Source: Caldilineaceae bacterium
GTDB taxonomy: Bacteria; Chloroflexota; Anaerolineae; Caldilineales; Caldilineaceae
Direction: 5' to 3'
DNA: 64,000 nt
Assembly: GCA_011523365.1 (NCBI GenBank)
Contig: WTGY01000110.1
Location: 1-64,000, forward strand
Position numbers and translations under genes: made by a program. This document shows positions 28,474 through 37,502 of this stretch, in pieces. The notes beneath the pieces are model-generated. The model saw only the letters and a list, made by a program, of their open reading frames with translations. It did not search any database and had not been told where the DNA came from. Every line of letters begins with the position of its first letter. The first letter of the stretch is position 1.

Positions 28474-29133
28474 TCAGAAGATCAGTTCAACATTATGTGA
28501 CTTGGGCGCTCCCTCTTCAATATCTACCTGCACACGAAAACTGCAACAACTCTGACCGTCAGCGATGGCTTGAACACGTTCGCACCTCTGTCCACTGAGA
28601 GATTCCATGAGCGCCAGATCCATGCAGCAGAGTTCCTTGTGCTCGGCGGCTACACCCGTGTAGGGGCAGTTATGCGTATGCAGCAGGCCGGAAGCCGGCT
28701 CCCATTGGGACAGGTACCCTCTTTCGTTTAGAAAGGCGACGACTCTGTCCATTCGTTCATCCAGTCTTTCATTTTCAGGGCAGTCAAGCACAACCGGCTG
28801 CGCCATCTCCTGCGCCAACATGCGAAAGCAGCCGTCGATCTTGTCAGGTGGAAGCATCTGTTTCATCTGGCGAACGACGCCAGCGGTGAGCAGGGCGAAA
28901 TTGTCGGGGAAATGCGAATCGGCATCAGCGGTCAAAGAGTAGATCTGCCGTGGACGACCAACCTTTCGGCGTCCCTTGGCTTTGGACACTGTGATCAGGT
29001 TGTCCGATAGCAAGATGTCCAGATGATATCTTACCGAAATGGGAGCCATGTCCAAGCGTTCAGCCAGCGCACCGACCGATGCCTGGCCGTCTTGTTTGAG
29101 TATTTCCAAGATGCGATTGCGAACGGTCTGCAC
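28474..29133 (-). CDS. SufR-like HTH transcriptional regulator with Cys cluster-binding motif
   Basis: A 219-residue protein with an N-terminal winged helix-turn-helix (about 1-70; QASVGALAERLDMAPISVRYHLDIL). The C-terminal part carries Cys in HNCPYTGVA, KELCCMD, SGQRCERV and QSCCSF, spaced like the 4Fe-4S ligands of SufR. Known SufR proteins repress Fe-S assembly genes when they hold a cluster. It is followed 34 bp later by moaA and then by the A-type carrier gene, so it probably controls these. A strong promoter and a palindrome lie upstream (29173-29228). Confidence 0.85.
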   Translation of the reverse strand: MQTVRNRILEILKQDGQASVGALAERLDMAPISVRYHLDILLSDNLITVSKAKGRRKVGRPRQIYSLTADADSHFPDNFALLTAGVVRQMKQMLPPDKIDGCFRMLAQEMAQPVVLDCPENERLDERMDRVVAFLNERGYLSQWEPASGLLHTHNCPYTGVAAEHKELCCMDLALMESLSGQRCERVQAIADGQSCCSFRVQVDIEEGAPKSHNVELIF

Positions 29134-29172
29134 AAGAGTGCTCCAAGAATTCAGCCGAGCAGGTTGATACCT

Positions 29173-29201
29173 ATTTTAGCAGATCGAGGGGGCATTGTCA
29201 A
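29173..29201 (-). promoter_or_regulatory. Sigma-70 promoter of the SufR-like gene
   Basis: On the minus strand, TTGACA (29201-29196), exactly 17 bp, then TAAAAT (29178-29173). This is the best-matching promoter in the window. The start of transcription would be about 32-34 nt before the ATG at 29133. Confidence 0.8.
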
Positions 29202-29204
29202 ACA

Positions 29205-29228
29205 TTTTTATGAATAAATTCATAAAAA
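29205..29228. promoter_or_regulatory. Perfect 11-2-11 palindrome, candidate operator
   Basis: Arms TTTTTATGAAT (29205-29215) and ATTCATAAAAA (29218-29228) are exact inverted repeats around AA. The TGAA/TTCA centre resembles the 12-2-12 operators of ArsR/SmtB-type repressors. It begins 3 bp upstream of the -35 box of the SufR-like gene, so it could control that promoter or a divergent one. Confidence 0.65.
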
Positions 29229-29861
29229 ACTATTACGGAGACTGCGCGGGTAAGTCAGGATTGGCTTCGGGAGTGTTCTGCAGGTAACTCACGCGTGCGC
29301 GCGGATACGTTTCGGGGGAGACAGAATTTCCTTACTCCGGCTGAAGGGTCCGATTGGAGCGGATAAGACTGTGTGGGAAGTGACAGGCTACCCTGCAATC
29401 CAACCCGACTGCAATGGACGTTTTTTCCGCATCTTGACTAGCCGGCTGCTTTCCGCTACCATGCACCTCAGCCTCCACCTGAACAGCTTTTCTTCATTGG
29501 ATGCCAACGACTCATAGTCCAGCGCATATGGAGCGAAACTGCATCTAATTTCTATTTTATCCCACGCAATACAAGCCCAGTCTGAACTGCTTCGGGCCGC
29601 AATTGCCTCGTCCTTCTCAACTGGCAGAAGGAGCGAAATAGGCCAAGACACGTTCGTGCGAATAGAAATCAGCCAAAATGCAATGGCCCTATTGCCTCGT
29701 TGAACCGAGACGCGGAACATAACTCTATTCCGGAGCGTCAGTTCATTTAAGCTGTCCAAGCGCCGTAAGGCGCACGCAAACGAAGACAGCCCATTCCTAT
29801 CCCTTTGACGTCCAATTGAACTCGGTTCACTGACCGTCAGCCATTCAAGAAAGAACATCTC
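29229..29861. other. Long intergenic region upstream of the cadherin-like gene
   Basis: About 630 bp. A 156-codon minus-strand frame (29388-29858) begins 3 bp from the ATG of the gene on the other strand. It has no recognised domain and an odd composition (many Arg, Ser, Trp), so I do not count it as a gene. I see no RNA gene or repeat here. Confidence 0.5.
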
Positions 29862-30647
29862 ATGCCTACCTCAGCTTATTGCGGTGTCAAGAGTAGACTG
29901 TATCCTCAGGACTTCCTCAGCCCACGTCTGATTCGTACCATCGGGGCGGGGATCCTAGCAGCCCTGGCCATGCTGATTTTCGCCGAATCGCCCACTTTCG
30001 CTCAGTCACCGCCATCCCCGAATGTTCTGGTAGACGATTACGTTTCCGTCCCCAAGAATGGCAGTGTGGATATTGAGGTCTTGGGCAATGATACCCTGCC
30101 TGAATTTGGCAGCTTTGATTTCACAGGCCCGGAGTTCGGAAGGATTAGCTCCTTCACAAGCAACGCGTTCAGAAAGATTCTCTCATTCAATTACAGGCCA
30201 AACACGAATTACGAGGGCAAAGACAGTTTCTACTATCTGGTCTCCGACAATGGAGGGCGGACTCAACACGCGGCCGTATACATCACGGTCTACGCGGCCC
30301 TCGACTGCGCCACCTGTTTGATCAGGCACGAAGCCACGCCGATCAACATTACGATTGGCGGAGACGGCGCCTTCAACTTGCACTTCATTGGAGACGGCGG
30401 CGTTGCAACGGGGCCGATACTCCCGCCTGTGAAAGAACTGATTGAACTGCACGCACAGGTTTCAGGCAATGTCATGCTTTTCGAAGGCACAAATTTGATT
30501 TCGGGCGCGCAGGTGATGATCAGCTATCTGTCCGCCGAGCAGGTCCTCCATGTGCACACATATTATCCAGACCGCCATGACGGATCGATGAAACCCTACA
30601 TATTCATAGTTGACCAGGACAACGAGGTTTCGCATTGGGAGTGGTAG
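29862..30647 (+). CDS. Secreted protein with cadherin-like Ig domain
   Basis: A 261-residue protein. A signal sequence lies at about 22-47 (hydrophobic AGILAALAMLIFAESPTFA, cleaved after TFA). Residues about 55-145 match bacterial cadherin-like or tandem-95 domains: DDYVSVPKNGSVDIEVLGND, then the NYEGKDSFYYLVSDNGG stretch. The remainder (about 150-261) has two Cys (DCATC) and ends in aromatic residues, with no known domain. It is probably an exported adhesion protein. No operon partner is evident; the ABC transporter starts 268 bp downstream. Confidence 0.78.
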   Translation: MPTSAYCGVKSRLYPQDFLSPRLIRTIGAGILAALAMLIFAESPTFAQSPPSPNVLVDDYVSVPKNGSVDIEVLGNDTLPEFGSFDFTGPEFGRISSFTSNAFRKILSFNYRPNTNYEGKDSFYYLVSDNGGRTQHAAVYITVYAALDCATCLIRHEATPINITIGGDGAFNLHFIGDGGVATGPILPPVKELIELHAQVSGNVMLFEGTNLISGAQVMISYLSAEQVLHVHTYYPDRHDGSMKPYIFIVDQDNEVSHWEW

Positions 30648-30811
30648 GCAAGACAGCAGGGGGATATGTTTTCTTCAGGCCGGGTATGGCGGCCGGCCTT
30701 GGACGCAAAGCAGTGCGTTCTAGCATTGCGACATAGAACCCATCCCGGACGAGTTTCCAAAGCGAGGGAAAGGAGGAGCACGAAGAACCAATAGGAGCTA
30801 AGTTAGTGCAA

Positions 30812-30836
30812 TTGGCGCAGATCTGTTTGCCGCCAA
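30812..30836. promoter_or_regulatory. Inverted repeat upstream of the sugar transporter operon
   Basis: TTGGCG (30812-30817) and CGCCAA (30831-30836) are perfect inverted arms separated by 13 bp. The site lies about 80 bp before the binding-protein start. It could be an operator of a sugar-responsive repressor. The gap 30648-30915 holds no gene. Confidence 0.35.
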
Positions 30837-30915
30837 AATGGAATTATGGCCGTACGCCTTGACAGGCAGTGAGCCGTCGTGCGATGCGGCCCAACCCAAC
30901 CGCAAAGGGGGCAAA

Positions 30916-32289
30916 ATGTCAGACACGCGAAATTCTCACCAGAAGATGAGTCGGCGCAGCTTCTTGCACGCCATGGCCTTGGGCGCAGGCGGTGCCGCGC
31001 TAGCCGCATGTGTTATGCCAGAGGGAGCCATGCCGGCGGCAGAAGAAGCAGCTGCACCGGCGCAGGAAAACCTCCCAATCATTTATTGGTCGATGTTCGG
31101 CCTGCAGGAGGCCGCACAGGCACAGAACCAGGTCGAGCGCTTTAACGAACAGACAGGCGAAAACGCCATTTTCATGTCGATCGGCTGGGGCAACGTTACC
31201 CAGAAGGCACAGGTCGCGATCCAGGGCGGCAACCCGCCCGACATGGTATCGCTCTGGTCCCAAGCGTATACGTGGGGGCCCCGCGGGCTTCTGCTCCCGC
31301 TTGAGGACTACGCAGAACGTGACGGCTTTGACGGCGAGGGCTGGTCCAAGCCGGCATGGGAGGCTCTGTGGTCCGACGGCCACCTCTGGGGCACTGGCCA
31401 TACGCTTAATGTCTTCGCATTGCACAGCAACGACACGCTCTTGGAAGAGGGTGGATTCAGTGCCGACAGCCCTCCCGAAACGTTCGCCGACCTAGACGTG
31501 ATGGCAGAGGCGTTGACTACCCATGACGACGATGGCAACATCACCCGGCTGGGCTTCCTTCCCTGGTTACGTTCGGGCAGCCTGTGGCACTGGGGCTGGG
31601 CCAACGGCGCTCAGTTCTACGATGAAGACACCGACACCATCACCGCCGGCTCCGAAGAGGCCTTGCTCTACACTCTGGAATGGTTCAAGTCCTATGCAGA
31701 CAAGTATGACATAGAGAAAATCGACCGCTATGTTTCCGGCTTTGGCAATCGCAGTTCGCTGACCGAGGATCCCTGGTACGTCGACCTGATCGTGCTGCAG
31801 ATTGACGGCAGTTGGAAACGGAGTTGGATTCCGCGCTACGCGCCCGACCTAGACTACTCGGTGTTCAAGTCCCCCTATGGCCCGGGTTACGACGAACCAA
31901 CCAGTCTGGTAGAGATTGGCGCGATGTTCAACGTTCCCAACGGCGCCAAGAATCCGGAGGGCGGCTGGCAGCTGGCCCACTTCATGGCCGGCAAGCAGCA
32001 GCAGATCGAGTTCGGAAACCTGGTTGGCGACGTTCCTCCTCTGAACGAAGCTGCCCGAGATCCGGAGTTCCTTAATTCGCTGCCGTTTAATGAGCTATAC
32101 GTCGAGCTGACCGAGTCGACGGGCGGCCGCGCGTGGCCGCGCATCCCGGTCCTGGAGCAGTACAAGACCGAGATCCGACGCCTCCAGGACGAGGTCATTC
32201 ACGGGCAGATCGATCCCCAGCAAGGCCTGGATGATATGACGGCCAAGTTGCAGCAGGAGTTGAACGACTTCCGCCAGCAGGTTGGCTGA
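30916..32289 (+). CDS. ABC sugar-transporter substrate-binding lipoprotein (Tat-exported)
   Basis: About 457 residues. MSRRSFLHAMALGAGG is a twin-arginine signal and ALAAC is a lipobox with lipidated C32. The body matches family 1 extracellular sugar-binding proteins (MalE/UgpB-like), with the FNEQTGENAIFMSIGWG region and WQLAHFMAGKQQQIEFG. I chose the ATG at 30916 with AAGGGGG 5-6 nt upstream; an earlier in-frame start at 30838 adds 26 residues that block the signal. It delivers a sugar, possibly a galactoside given the downstream glycosidase, to the two permeases that follow. An ATPase gene is absent, so a shared MsmK/UgpC-type ATPase is probably used. Confidence 0.92.
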   Translation: MSDTRNSHQKMSRRSFLHAMALGAGGAALAACVMPEGAMPAAEEAAAPAQENLPIIYWSMFGLQEAAQAQNQVERFNEQTGENAIFMSIGWGNVTQKAQVAIQGGNPPDMVSLWSQAYTWGPRGLLLPLEDYAERDGFDGEGWSKPAWEALWSDGHLWGTGHTLNVFALHSNDTLLEEGGFSADSPPETFADLDVMAEALTTHDDDGNITRLGFLPWLRSGSLWHWGWANGAQFYDEDTDTITAGSEEALLYTLEWFKSYADKYDIEKIDRYVSGFGNRSSLTEDPWYVDLIVLQIDGSWKRSWIPRYAPDLDYSVFKSPYGPGYDEPTSLVEIGAMFNVPNGAKNPEGGWQLAHFMAGKQQQIEFGNLVGDVPPLNEAARDPEFLNSLPFNELYVELTESTGGRAWPRIPVLEQYKTEIRRLQDEVIHGQIDPQQGLDDMTAKLQQELNDFRQQVG

Positions 32290-32361
32290 TAGGGACGTCC
32301 TGTGGCACGAAATCCCGGCGGGTTGACCAGTCAGCCCGCCGGGAGATGGGAGAAGGCGGTC

Positions 32362-33264
32362 ATGACACTTGGACTTACGCGGCAGGAACGCCGGCGCTTG
32401 CGAGTTGGCGTGCTGTTTGCGCTTCCCTGGATTGTCGGATTCTTGAGTTTCACGGTTTTCCCGGTCGCCTACTCGTTCTACTACAGTCTCAACGTGTTCA
32501 CGACTTTTGGGCAGCCATTGCACTGGGTCGGGTTGAGCAATTATGTCAAATTGTTGAATGACGATCTCTTTTGGGTCTCACTTTACAATACGATGTACAT
32601 GGTCGTCTTCGGTGTCTCATTTCACATCGTCCTAGCCATCATTCTCGGGCTCCTGCTCAATCAGAATCTTCGCGGGGTCTCCGTATACAGAACCGTCTAC
32701 TATATCCCTACGATCGTCCCTATTGTCGCCACTTCAGTGCTCTGGATGTGGGTGTTCAACCCTGAGTTCGGTCTGATTAACTCTGCGTTAAGCGTCATAG
32801 ACGTGCACGGGCCGGGATGGCTGACCGACCCCGTCCTGTCAAAGCCGTCGTTGATTCTGATGGGCGTGTGGACGATCGGTGGCACACTGGTGATCTTTTT
32901 GGCCGGATTGCAGGACATTCCGCAGCATCTCTTCGATGCCGCGATGATCGATGGTGCGGGGGCCCTGCAGAGGATCAGGAATGTTACGCTTCCGATGCTG
33001 TCTCCGGTCATCTTCTTCAATGTAATTATGGGCGTCATCAGCGGTTTCCAGATTTTCGCCCAGGCTTTTATCATGACCAGGGGCGGCCCGCTGGACACGA
33101 CCCTGTTTTACGCTTACTACCTCTACCAGAACGCTTTCGAGTTTTTTCAGATGCCATACGCTTCGGCCATGGCCTGGATCTTGTTCCTCGTCGTAATGGG
33201 GACGACGCTGATTATTTTCCGCAGTTCAGCCCGTTTGGTTTACTACGAAGGGGAGGAGCGGTAG
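32362..33264 (+). CDS. ABC sugar-transporter permease, MalF/UgpA type
   Basis: About 300 residues with six predicted membrane helices (first at about 15-37). The EAA-type loop that contacts the ATPase is DAAMIDGAGALQRIRNVTLP near residue 195. I chose the ATG at 32362 (GGAGAAGG upstream); a GTG at 32302 is in frame but has no ribosome site. It is 72 bp after the binding-protein gene and 4 bp before the second permease. Confidence 0.93.
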   Translation: MTLGLTRQERRRLRVGVLFALPWIVGFLSFTVFPVAYSFYYSLNVFTTFGQPLHWVGLSNYVKLLNDDLFWVSLYNTMYMVVFGVSFHIVLAIILGLLLNQNLRGVSVYRTVYYIPTIVPIVATSVLWMWVFNPEFGLINSALSVIDVHGPGWLTDPVLSKPSLILMGVWTIGGTLVIFLAGLQDIPQHLFDAAMIDGAGALQRIRNVTLPMLSPVIFFNVIMGVISGFQIFAQAFIMTRGGPLDTTLFYAYYLYQNAFEFFQMPYASAMAWILFLVVMGTTLIIFRSSARLVYYEGEER

Positions 33265-33268
33265 GGCC

Positions 33269-34168
33269 GTGGGTAGAACAGCAACGACTCTAAAGCGACA
33301 ACAACAGGTGGGAGCCACTGGCCTTGGCAGCCTCTCGAGGACGCGACGCGAGACCTTGAGCCATTCAGCCAGCCACGTCGGACTTTTCACGGTGGGGCTT
33401 CTGTTCTTTCTACCCTTCTTCTGGCTGGTAACTACCTCGCTCAAAGATCTGGACCAGATTTTCACGCTGCCTCCCATTTGGGTTCCCGATCCGTTTCGAT
33501 GGCAGAACTATCCAGAGTCATTGAGTTACTTTCCATTCTTTCAGCAGCTGCGCAACACGTTGATCATCGCGGTGTCAGCAGTATTTCTAACTGTGATTTC
33601 CAGTTCGCTGGTCGCCTACAGTTTCTCCCGGCTGCGCTGGCATGGCCGCGACATTCTGTTTTTCGCCATGCTGTCGACGATGATGTTGCCGTACCAGGTT
33701 ACGATGATACCGCTTTTCATCATGTTCCGGAGTCTGGGCTGGGTCAATACGCTTCTGCCGCTGATTGTGCCCCATGCATTTGGCGTTCCGTTCTTCATTT
33801 TCCTGCTTCGTCAGTTCTTTCTTAGCTTGCCCAGAGACCTGGACGACGCCGCAATTATTGACGGCTGCTCAGAGTTCGGCGTTCTGTGGCGAGTGATTCT
33901 TCCTCTGGCAAAGCCGGCTCTGGCTACGGTAGCGCTCTTTCAGTTCCTGGGAAGCTGGAACGACTTTATCGGACCGCTGATATACTTGAATGATCCCAGC
34001 AAGTACACACTCTCTCTGGGAATCCAGGTTTTCGTCAGCACCGTTGGCGTTCAGTGGGGCTGGATGATGGCGGTAACGACCGTGCTGACAGTGCCGGTGA
34101 TCATCCTCTTTTTCTTTACGCAGAGAACTTTCATCCAGGGAATCGCACTCACTGGAATCAAGGGGTGA
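33269..34168 (+). CDS. ABC sugar-transporter permease, MalG/UgpE type
   Basis: A 299-residue inner-membrane protein with six predicted helices. The coupling loop is [21 protein letters not shown] near residue 195-215, and the C-terminus ends [12 protein letters not shown], as in MalG-like permeases. The GTG at 33269 follows the first permease by 4 bp, with a GGAGGAG run about 12 nt upstream. It pairs with the preceding permease to form the channel. Confidence 0.93.
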   Translation: MGRTATTLKRQQQVGATGLGSLSRTRRETLSHSASHVGLFTVGLLFFLPFFWLVTTSLKDLDQIFTLPPIWVPDPFRWQNYPESLSYFPFFQQLRNTLIIAVSAVFLTVISSSLVAYSFSRLRWHGRDILFFAMLSTMMLPYQVTMIPLFIMFRSLGWVNTLLPLIVPHAFGVPFFIFLLRQFFLSLPRDLDDAAIIDGCSEFGVLWRVILPLAKPALATVALFQFLGSWNDFIGPLIYLNDPSKYTLSLGIQVFVSTVGVQWGWMMAVTTVLTVPVIILFFFTQRTFIQGIALTGIKG

Positions 34169-34237
34169 ACAACCCGCAGGTTCTGTTGCAGGAATCACGT
34201 CTGGCCTCGCTTCAAACCCCGCCCCAAGGAGACTCTA

Positions 34238-36226
34238 GTGTCCAGTAAAGACGGCATTCTGATTGGCACCCATTACGAGTATCCGTTCGGCGGTATGGCT
34301 ACGCGCCCGGAATGGCTGCCGCAGGGAGAAGAAGACTGGCGCCGGGACCTGGAAATGATCAGAGATACCGGCTTCGACTCCATTCGCATTCGCATCGGTC
34401 TGGACAGCAGTCTTGACGAAGTGGGGCGGCTGTTGGACATTTGCCAGGAACTTGACATTGGGGTCCTATTCGGATTTGCAACCTTTTATGTTCACAATAG
34501 CTTCATCGAGGCGTTTCCCGACGCCAAAGTGATAGACAGGAACGGCGTGGCCTACCCTCAGCATGAGCATGACTTCAGCTGGCAGCGAGCCTGCATCAAT
34601 CATCCCGAATACCGCAGGCAGCGGGACCAACTCCTGGCCGACTGCGCCATGCGCTTTGCTTCACACCCGGCAATCATTGATTGGGACGTCCACAACGAAC
34701 CCAGCATCGGCCCGGGTGACCATTCCTGTTACAACCCGCATACGTTGAATCGGTACCGCGAGGACCTGGCGGAGCGGTTTTCCTCGATATCAAAGGTAAA
34801 CGAGCGTTGGGGGACAGGGTTCGAAGAGTTCGCCTCAGTAGAGCCTCCGACGGTGGAGGAAACGGACCCAGGCAGTTTCTGGCGTGACTGGCGGGAGTTC
34901 ATCGCGCGCAACCTGAATGAATTCCTGTTGGGAGGCATCGATATCATCAAACAGCACGCACCGGGTGTGCGCGCAAGTTTCAACTACACCGACCCGTACC
35001 ACATTCAGCGCAACGGTCAGGACTGGTGGATTCTCCCGGAGTTGGACTACGCCTCCTCCAGCCACTACTGGGGGTCCGGTCCACGCACGGGTGCGGAGGC
35101 CGGTTCGCGGATTGCTCTTCTCAAGGCGCTGGCCCCGGGCTCCCAGGCATGGTTGACAGAATGCCAGGGCGGTCCCTTCCGATCGGACATTTTGTGGCGG
35201 GGCATAAACATCGATGCTGAAGTAAACCAGGTCTTCAGTTACGCCAGCCACGCCCATTACTTCTACCGCTGGGACCCACTGATGTCGGGGCCGGAGCCGT
35301 GGATCAACCACATGGTCGACGCGGATGACTACGACACGGAGAGAAGGCTGGCAACCAAGCGGGTCATCGCGGACCTGCGGCGGTACGAAGATTTGATTGC
35401 GGCCGGCGACACGGTGCCAGCCCGGGTCGGCATCTATTTGACAAGGGAAATGGTATGGGCGGCCAACGCACGCGCAGCGCCACTGAGTGATGCGGTGGTA
35501 GGTCTCTATGGGCTCTTCATGGACCTTGGCTACGAGGTAACGTTTGTTCCCTATAGTTTCGACGCCGATTGCGAACTTGAAGTGGTGGCAGTGCCATTCT
35601 CGCTGGGAATCTCTGCGAAGGAGGGGAAGGCATTTGGAAGCTACATGGAGCGAGGCGGCAGGGTAATCGCGGAACTGCCGATGACAAATCTGGCGGAGTG
35701 CCAGCAGGTGGGTGAGCAACTTGGCTTGGCTTGCCGTGAGTGGATTCGCCCAATATACTTCATCGCCGGGTGGAGTGTGAACGATTCTGAAGGGAAATTC
35801 GGCGGCTATGCCTTTCACGATCAGGTGCTCCTGGACGATTATATGGGGCAACCTATCGCGACCTACCGCGACAGCGGCGAACCGGCCCTGATCAGTTCCG
35901 GCCCGGAAGGCCGTCTCCTGATCCCTACATTCGCACTGGGCCGCTCCTATTTTTCATCGCTTCACCGGGGACTGCGCCGGCTGATTCAGGGCTGGCTTCC
36001 CGAAACACTGCCACCTGATGTTACAATTCAGGGCGTGCCCGACGAGTACCGGTCATTGGTGGAGGCCCGGCTGGTAGAGAGCGACCGCGGCAATCTGCTC
36101 TTTCTCATCAACCGCTCCGGCTACGACTGGGAGGTGGAAGTAATACCCAGAGGCTATCAGGCCGAAAAGGTACGGCTGCCGACACAGGGCGCCGCCCACA
36201 GGCTGGTTCGCAGAACAGGTCATTAG
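34238..36226 (+). CDS. GH42-like beta-galactosidase-type glycoside hydrolase
   Basis: A 662-residue protein with the three-part layout of GH42: an (alpha/beta)8 barrel (about 1-385), a trimerisation or Rossmann-like domain (about 390-590) and a small beta domain (about 595-662). The acid/base Glu is in IDWDVHNEPS (about residue 153) and the nucleophile Glu probably in WLTECQGG (about 308). There is no signal peptide. The GTG start has AAGGAGA 5-6 nt upstream. It follows the second permease, so the sugar taken up is probably a beta-galactoside or a related oligosaccharide hydrolysed inside the cell. Confidence 0.87.
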   Translation: MSSKDGILIGTHYEYPFGGMATRPEWLPQGEEDWRRDLEMIRDTGFDSIRIRIGLDSSLDEVGRLLDICQELDIGVLFGFATFYVHNSFIEAFPDAKVIDRNGVAYPQHEHDFSWQRACINHPEYRRQRDQLLADCAMRFASHPAIIDWDVHNEPSIGPGDHSCYNPHTLNRYREDLAERFSSISKVNERWGTGFEEFASVEPPTVEETDPGSFWRDWREFIARNLNEFLLGGIDIIKQHAPGVRASFNYTDPYHIQRNGQDWWILPELDYASSSHYWGSGPRTGAEAGSRIALLKALAPGSQAWLTECQGGPFRSDILWRGINIDAEVNQVFSYASHAHYFYRWDPLMSGPEPWINHMVDADDYDTERRLATKRVIADLRRYEDLIAAGDTVPARVGIYLTREMVWAANARAAPLSDAVVGLYGLFMDLGYEVTFVPYSFDADCELEVVAVPFSLGISAKEGKAFGSYMERGGRVIAELPMTNLAECQQVGEQLGLACREWIRPIYFIAGWSVNDSEGKFGGYAFHDQVLLDDYMGQPIATYRDSGEPALISSGPEGRLLIPTFALGRSYFSSLHRGLRRLIQGWLPETLPPDVTIQGVPDEYRSLVEARLVESDRGNLLFLINRSGYDWEVEVIPRGYQAEKVRLPTQGAAHRLVRRTGH

Positions 36227-36364
36227 GGCTGCCTGTCAGAAAGGGCCACTAGACGCGAAGAGATTCCCAAGAGATCTATTTGCGATGGCCGCGACGTCAG
36301 GGAAGTGCACTCAAGTGAACGTTTTGTGAGGGTCTTGGAACTTACCATTCAGAGGGAGAGAGGA

Positions 36365-37471
36365 ATGAAGACAAGAGCAGCCGTAGTGTACGAGCACGAC
36401 GCTCCAGTCGTAGTAGAAACGCTGACACTGGACGATCCCAAAGAGAACGAAGTCCTGTTGCGGATGGGAGCCAGTGGTGTGTGTCATTCCGATCTGTCGG
36501 TTGTAAACGGAACGATCTATTATCCCCCGCCGGTTGCGCTAGGCCACGAGGGGGCCGGGGTCGTCGAGCGGATAGGCGCCAATGTCAGCTATGTCAAGCC
36601 GGGCGACCACGTCATTCTCTCGTTCGTGACCTATTGTGAAGACTGTGTAATGTGCGAGACGGGCCGGGTCTGTCTGTGCCGGGGCATTGACGCACGCAAA
36701 GGCTATCTGCTGGACGATACCTGCCGATTGCACAACGCCGCAGGCAAGGACATACCGCAGATGTCCCGCATCGCCACCATGTCAGATTTGGCGGTGGTTC
36801 CTGAACAGGCTTTGATAAAGATCGACCCGGGCTATCCACTGGATCGGGCAGCTCTCGTCGGCTGCGGCGTAACGACCGGCGTGGGCGCTGTGCTGAGGAC
36901 GGCGAAAGTTGAGGCTGGCAGTACAGTGGCAGTAATCGGTACTGGAGGAGTCGGCCTGAATGCCGTGCAAGGGGCAAAGATTGCCGACGCTGAGCGCATC
37001 ATTGCAGTTGACCTGGTCGACAAGAAACTGGACTTCGCTCGCCAGTTCGGCGCTACTGACACAGTTAACGGGTCCGAAGTTGATCCTGTCGAGGCTGTCA
37101 GAGAGATGACAGGCGGGCTGGGGGTGGACTACGCCTTTGAGGCGATCGGCAGTTCAGTGACGATCAGGCAAGCCTTCGATATGGTCCGGCCCGCCGGGAC
37201 AGCCGTGGCGATTGGGCTGGCGCGCCATGATGACACCGTGCCGATTCCTCCTCAGGAGCTGATTTGGAGCGAGAAAAGCCTGCTCGGATCATATTACGGA
37301 ACGTCTCGTCCGCGGGTGGATATGCCCGAGTACCTTCGTCTCTACGATGAAGGGAAGCTCATGCTCGATGAATTGATCACGCAGACCTATAAGTTGGAGC
37401 AGATTAACGAAGCCTTTGCCGACATGGAGGCGGGAAAGAACGCCCGCGGCATACTGGCTCTCGATCTCTAG
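36365..37471 (+). CDS. Zinc-dependent alcohol dehydrogenase (MDR family)
   Basis: About 368 residues. Catalytic zinc ligands are Cys in ASGVCHSD (about 38) and His-Glu in GHEGAGVVE (about 60). Structural zinc is bound by four Cys in CEDCVMCETGRVCLC (C-x2-C-x2-C-x7-C). The NAD site is AVIGTGGVGLNAVQGAKI. This resembles Zn-type dehydrogenases with glutathione- or mycothiol-linked formaldehyde activity (AdhC/MscR group), but specificity is open. I chose the ATG at 36365 because GAGAGAGGA precedes it; 36305 is an earlier in-frame start without one. It lies after the glycosidase and may act on the released sugar alcohol or aldehyde, though the gap (138 bp) leaves an own promoter possible. Confidence 0.9.
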   Translation: MKTRAAVVYEHDAPVVVETLTLDDPKENEVLLRMGASGVCHSDLSVVNGTIYYPPPVALGHEGAGVVERIGANVSYVKPGDHVILSFVTYCEDCVMCETGRVCLCRGIDARKGYLLDDTCRLHNAAGKDIPQMSRIATMSDLAVVPEQALIKIDPGYPLDRAALVGCGVTTGVGAVLRTAKVEAGSTVAVIGTGGVGLNAVQGAKIADAERIIAVDLVDKKLDFARQFGATDTVNGSEVDPVEAVREMTGGLGVDYAFEAIGSSVTIRQAFDMVRPAGTAVAIGLARHDDTVPIPPQELIWSEKSLLGSYYGTSRPRVDMPEYLRLYDEGKLMLDELITQTYKLEQINEAFADMEAGKNARGILALDL

Positions 37472-37502
37472 GTCAAGACATTTGGTAGTCTCGTTCCAGA
37501 GG

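Noticed and set aside
29388-29858. 156-codon minus-strand frame opposite the cadherin-like gene
   Set aside because: No known domain and an unusual composition; its start is only 3 bp from the start of the opposite gene.
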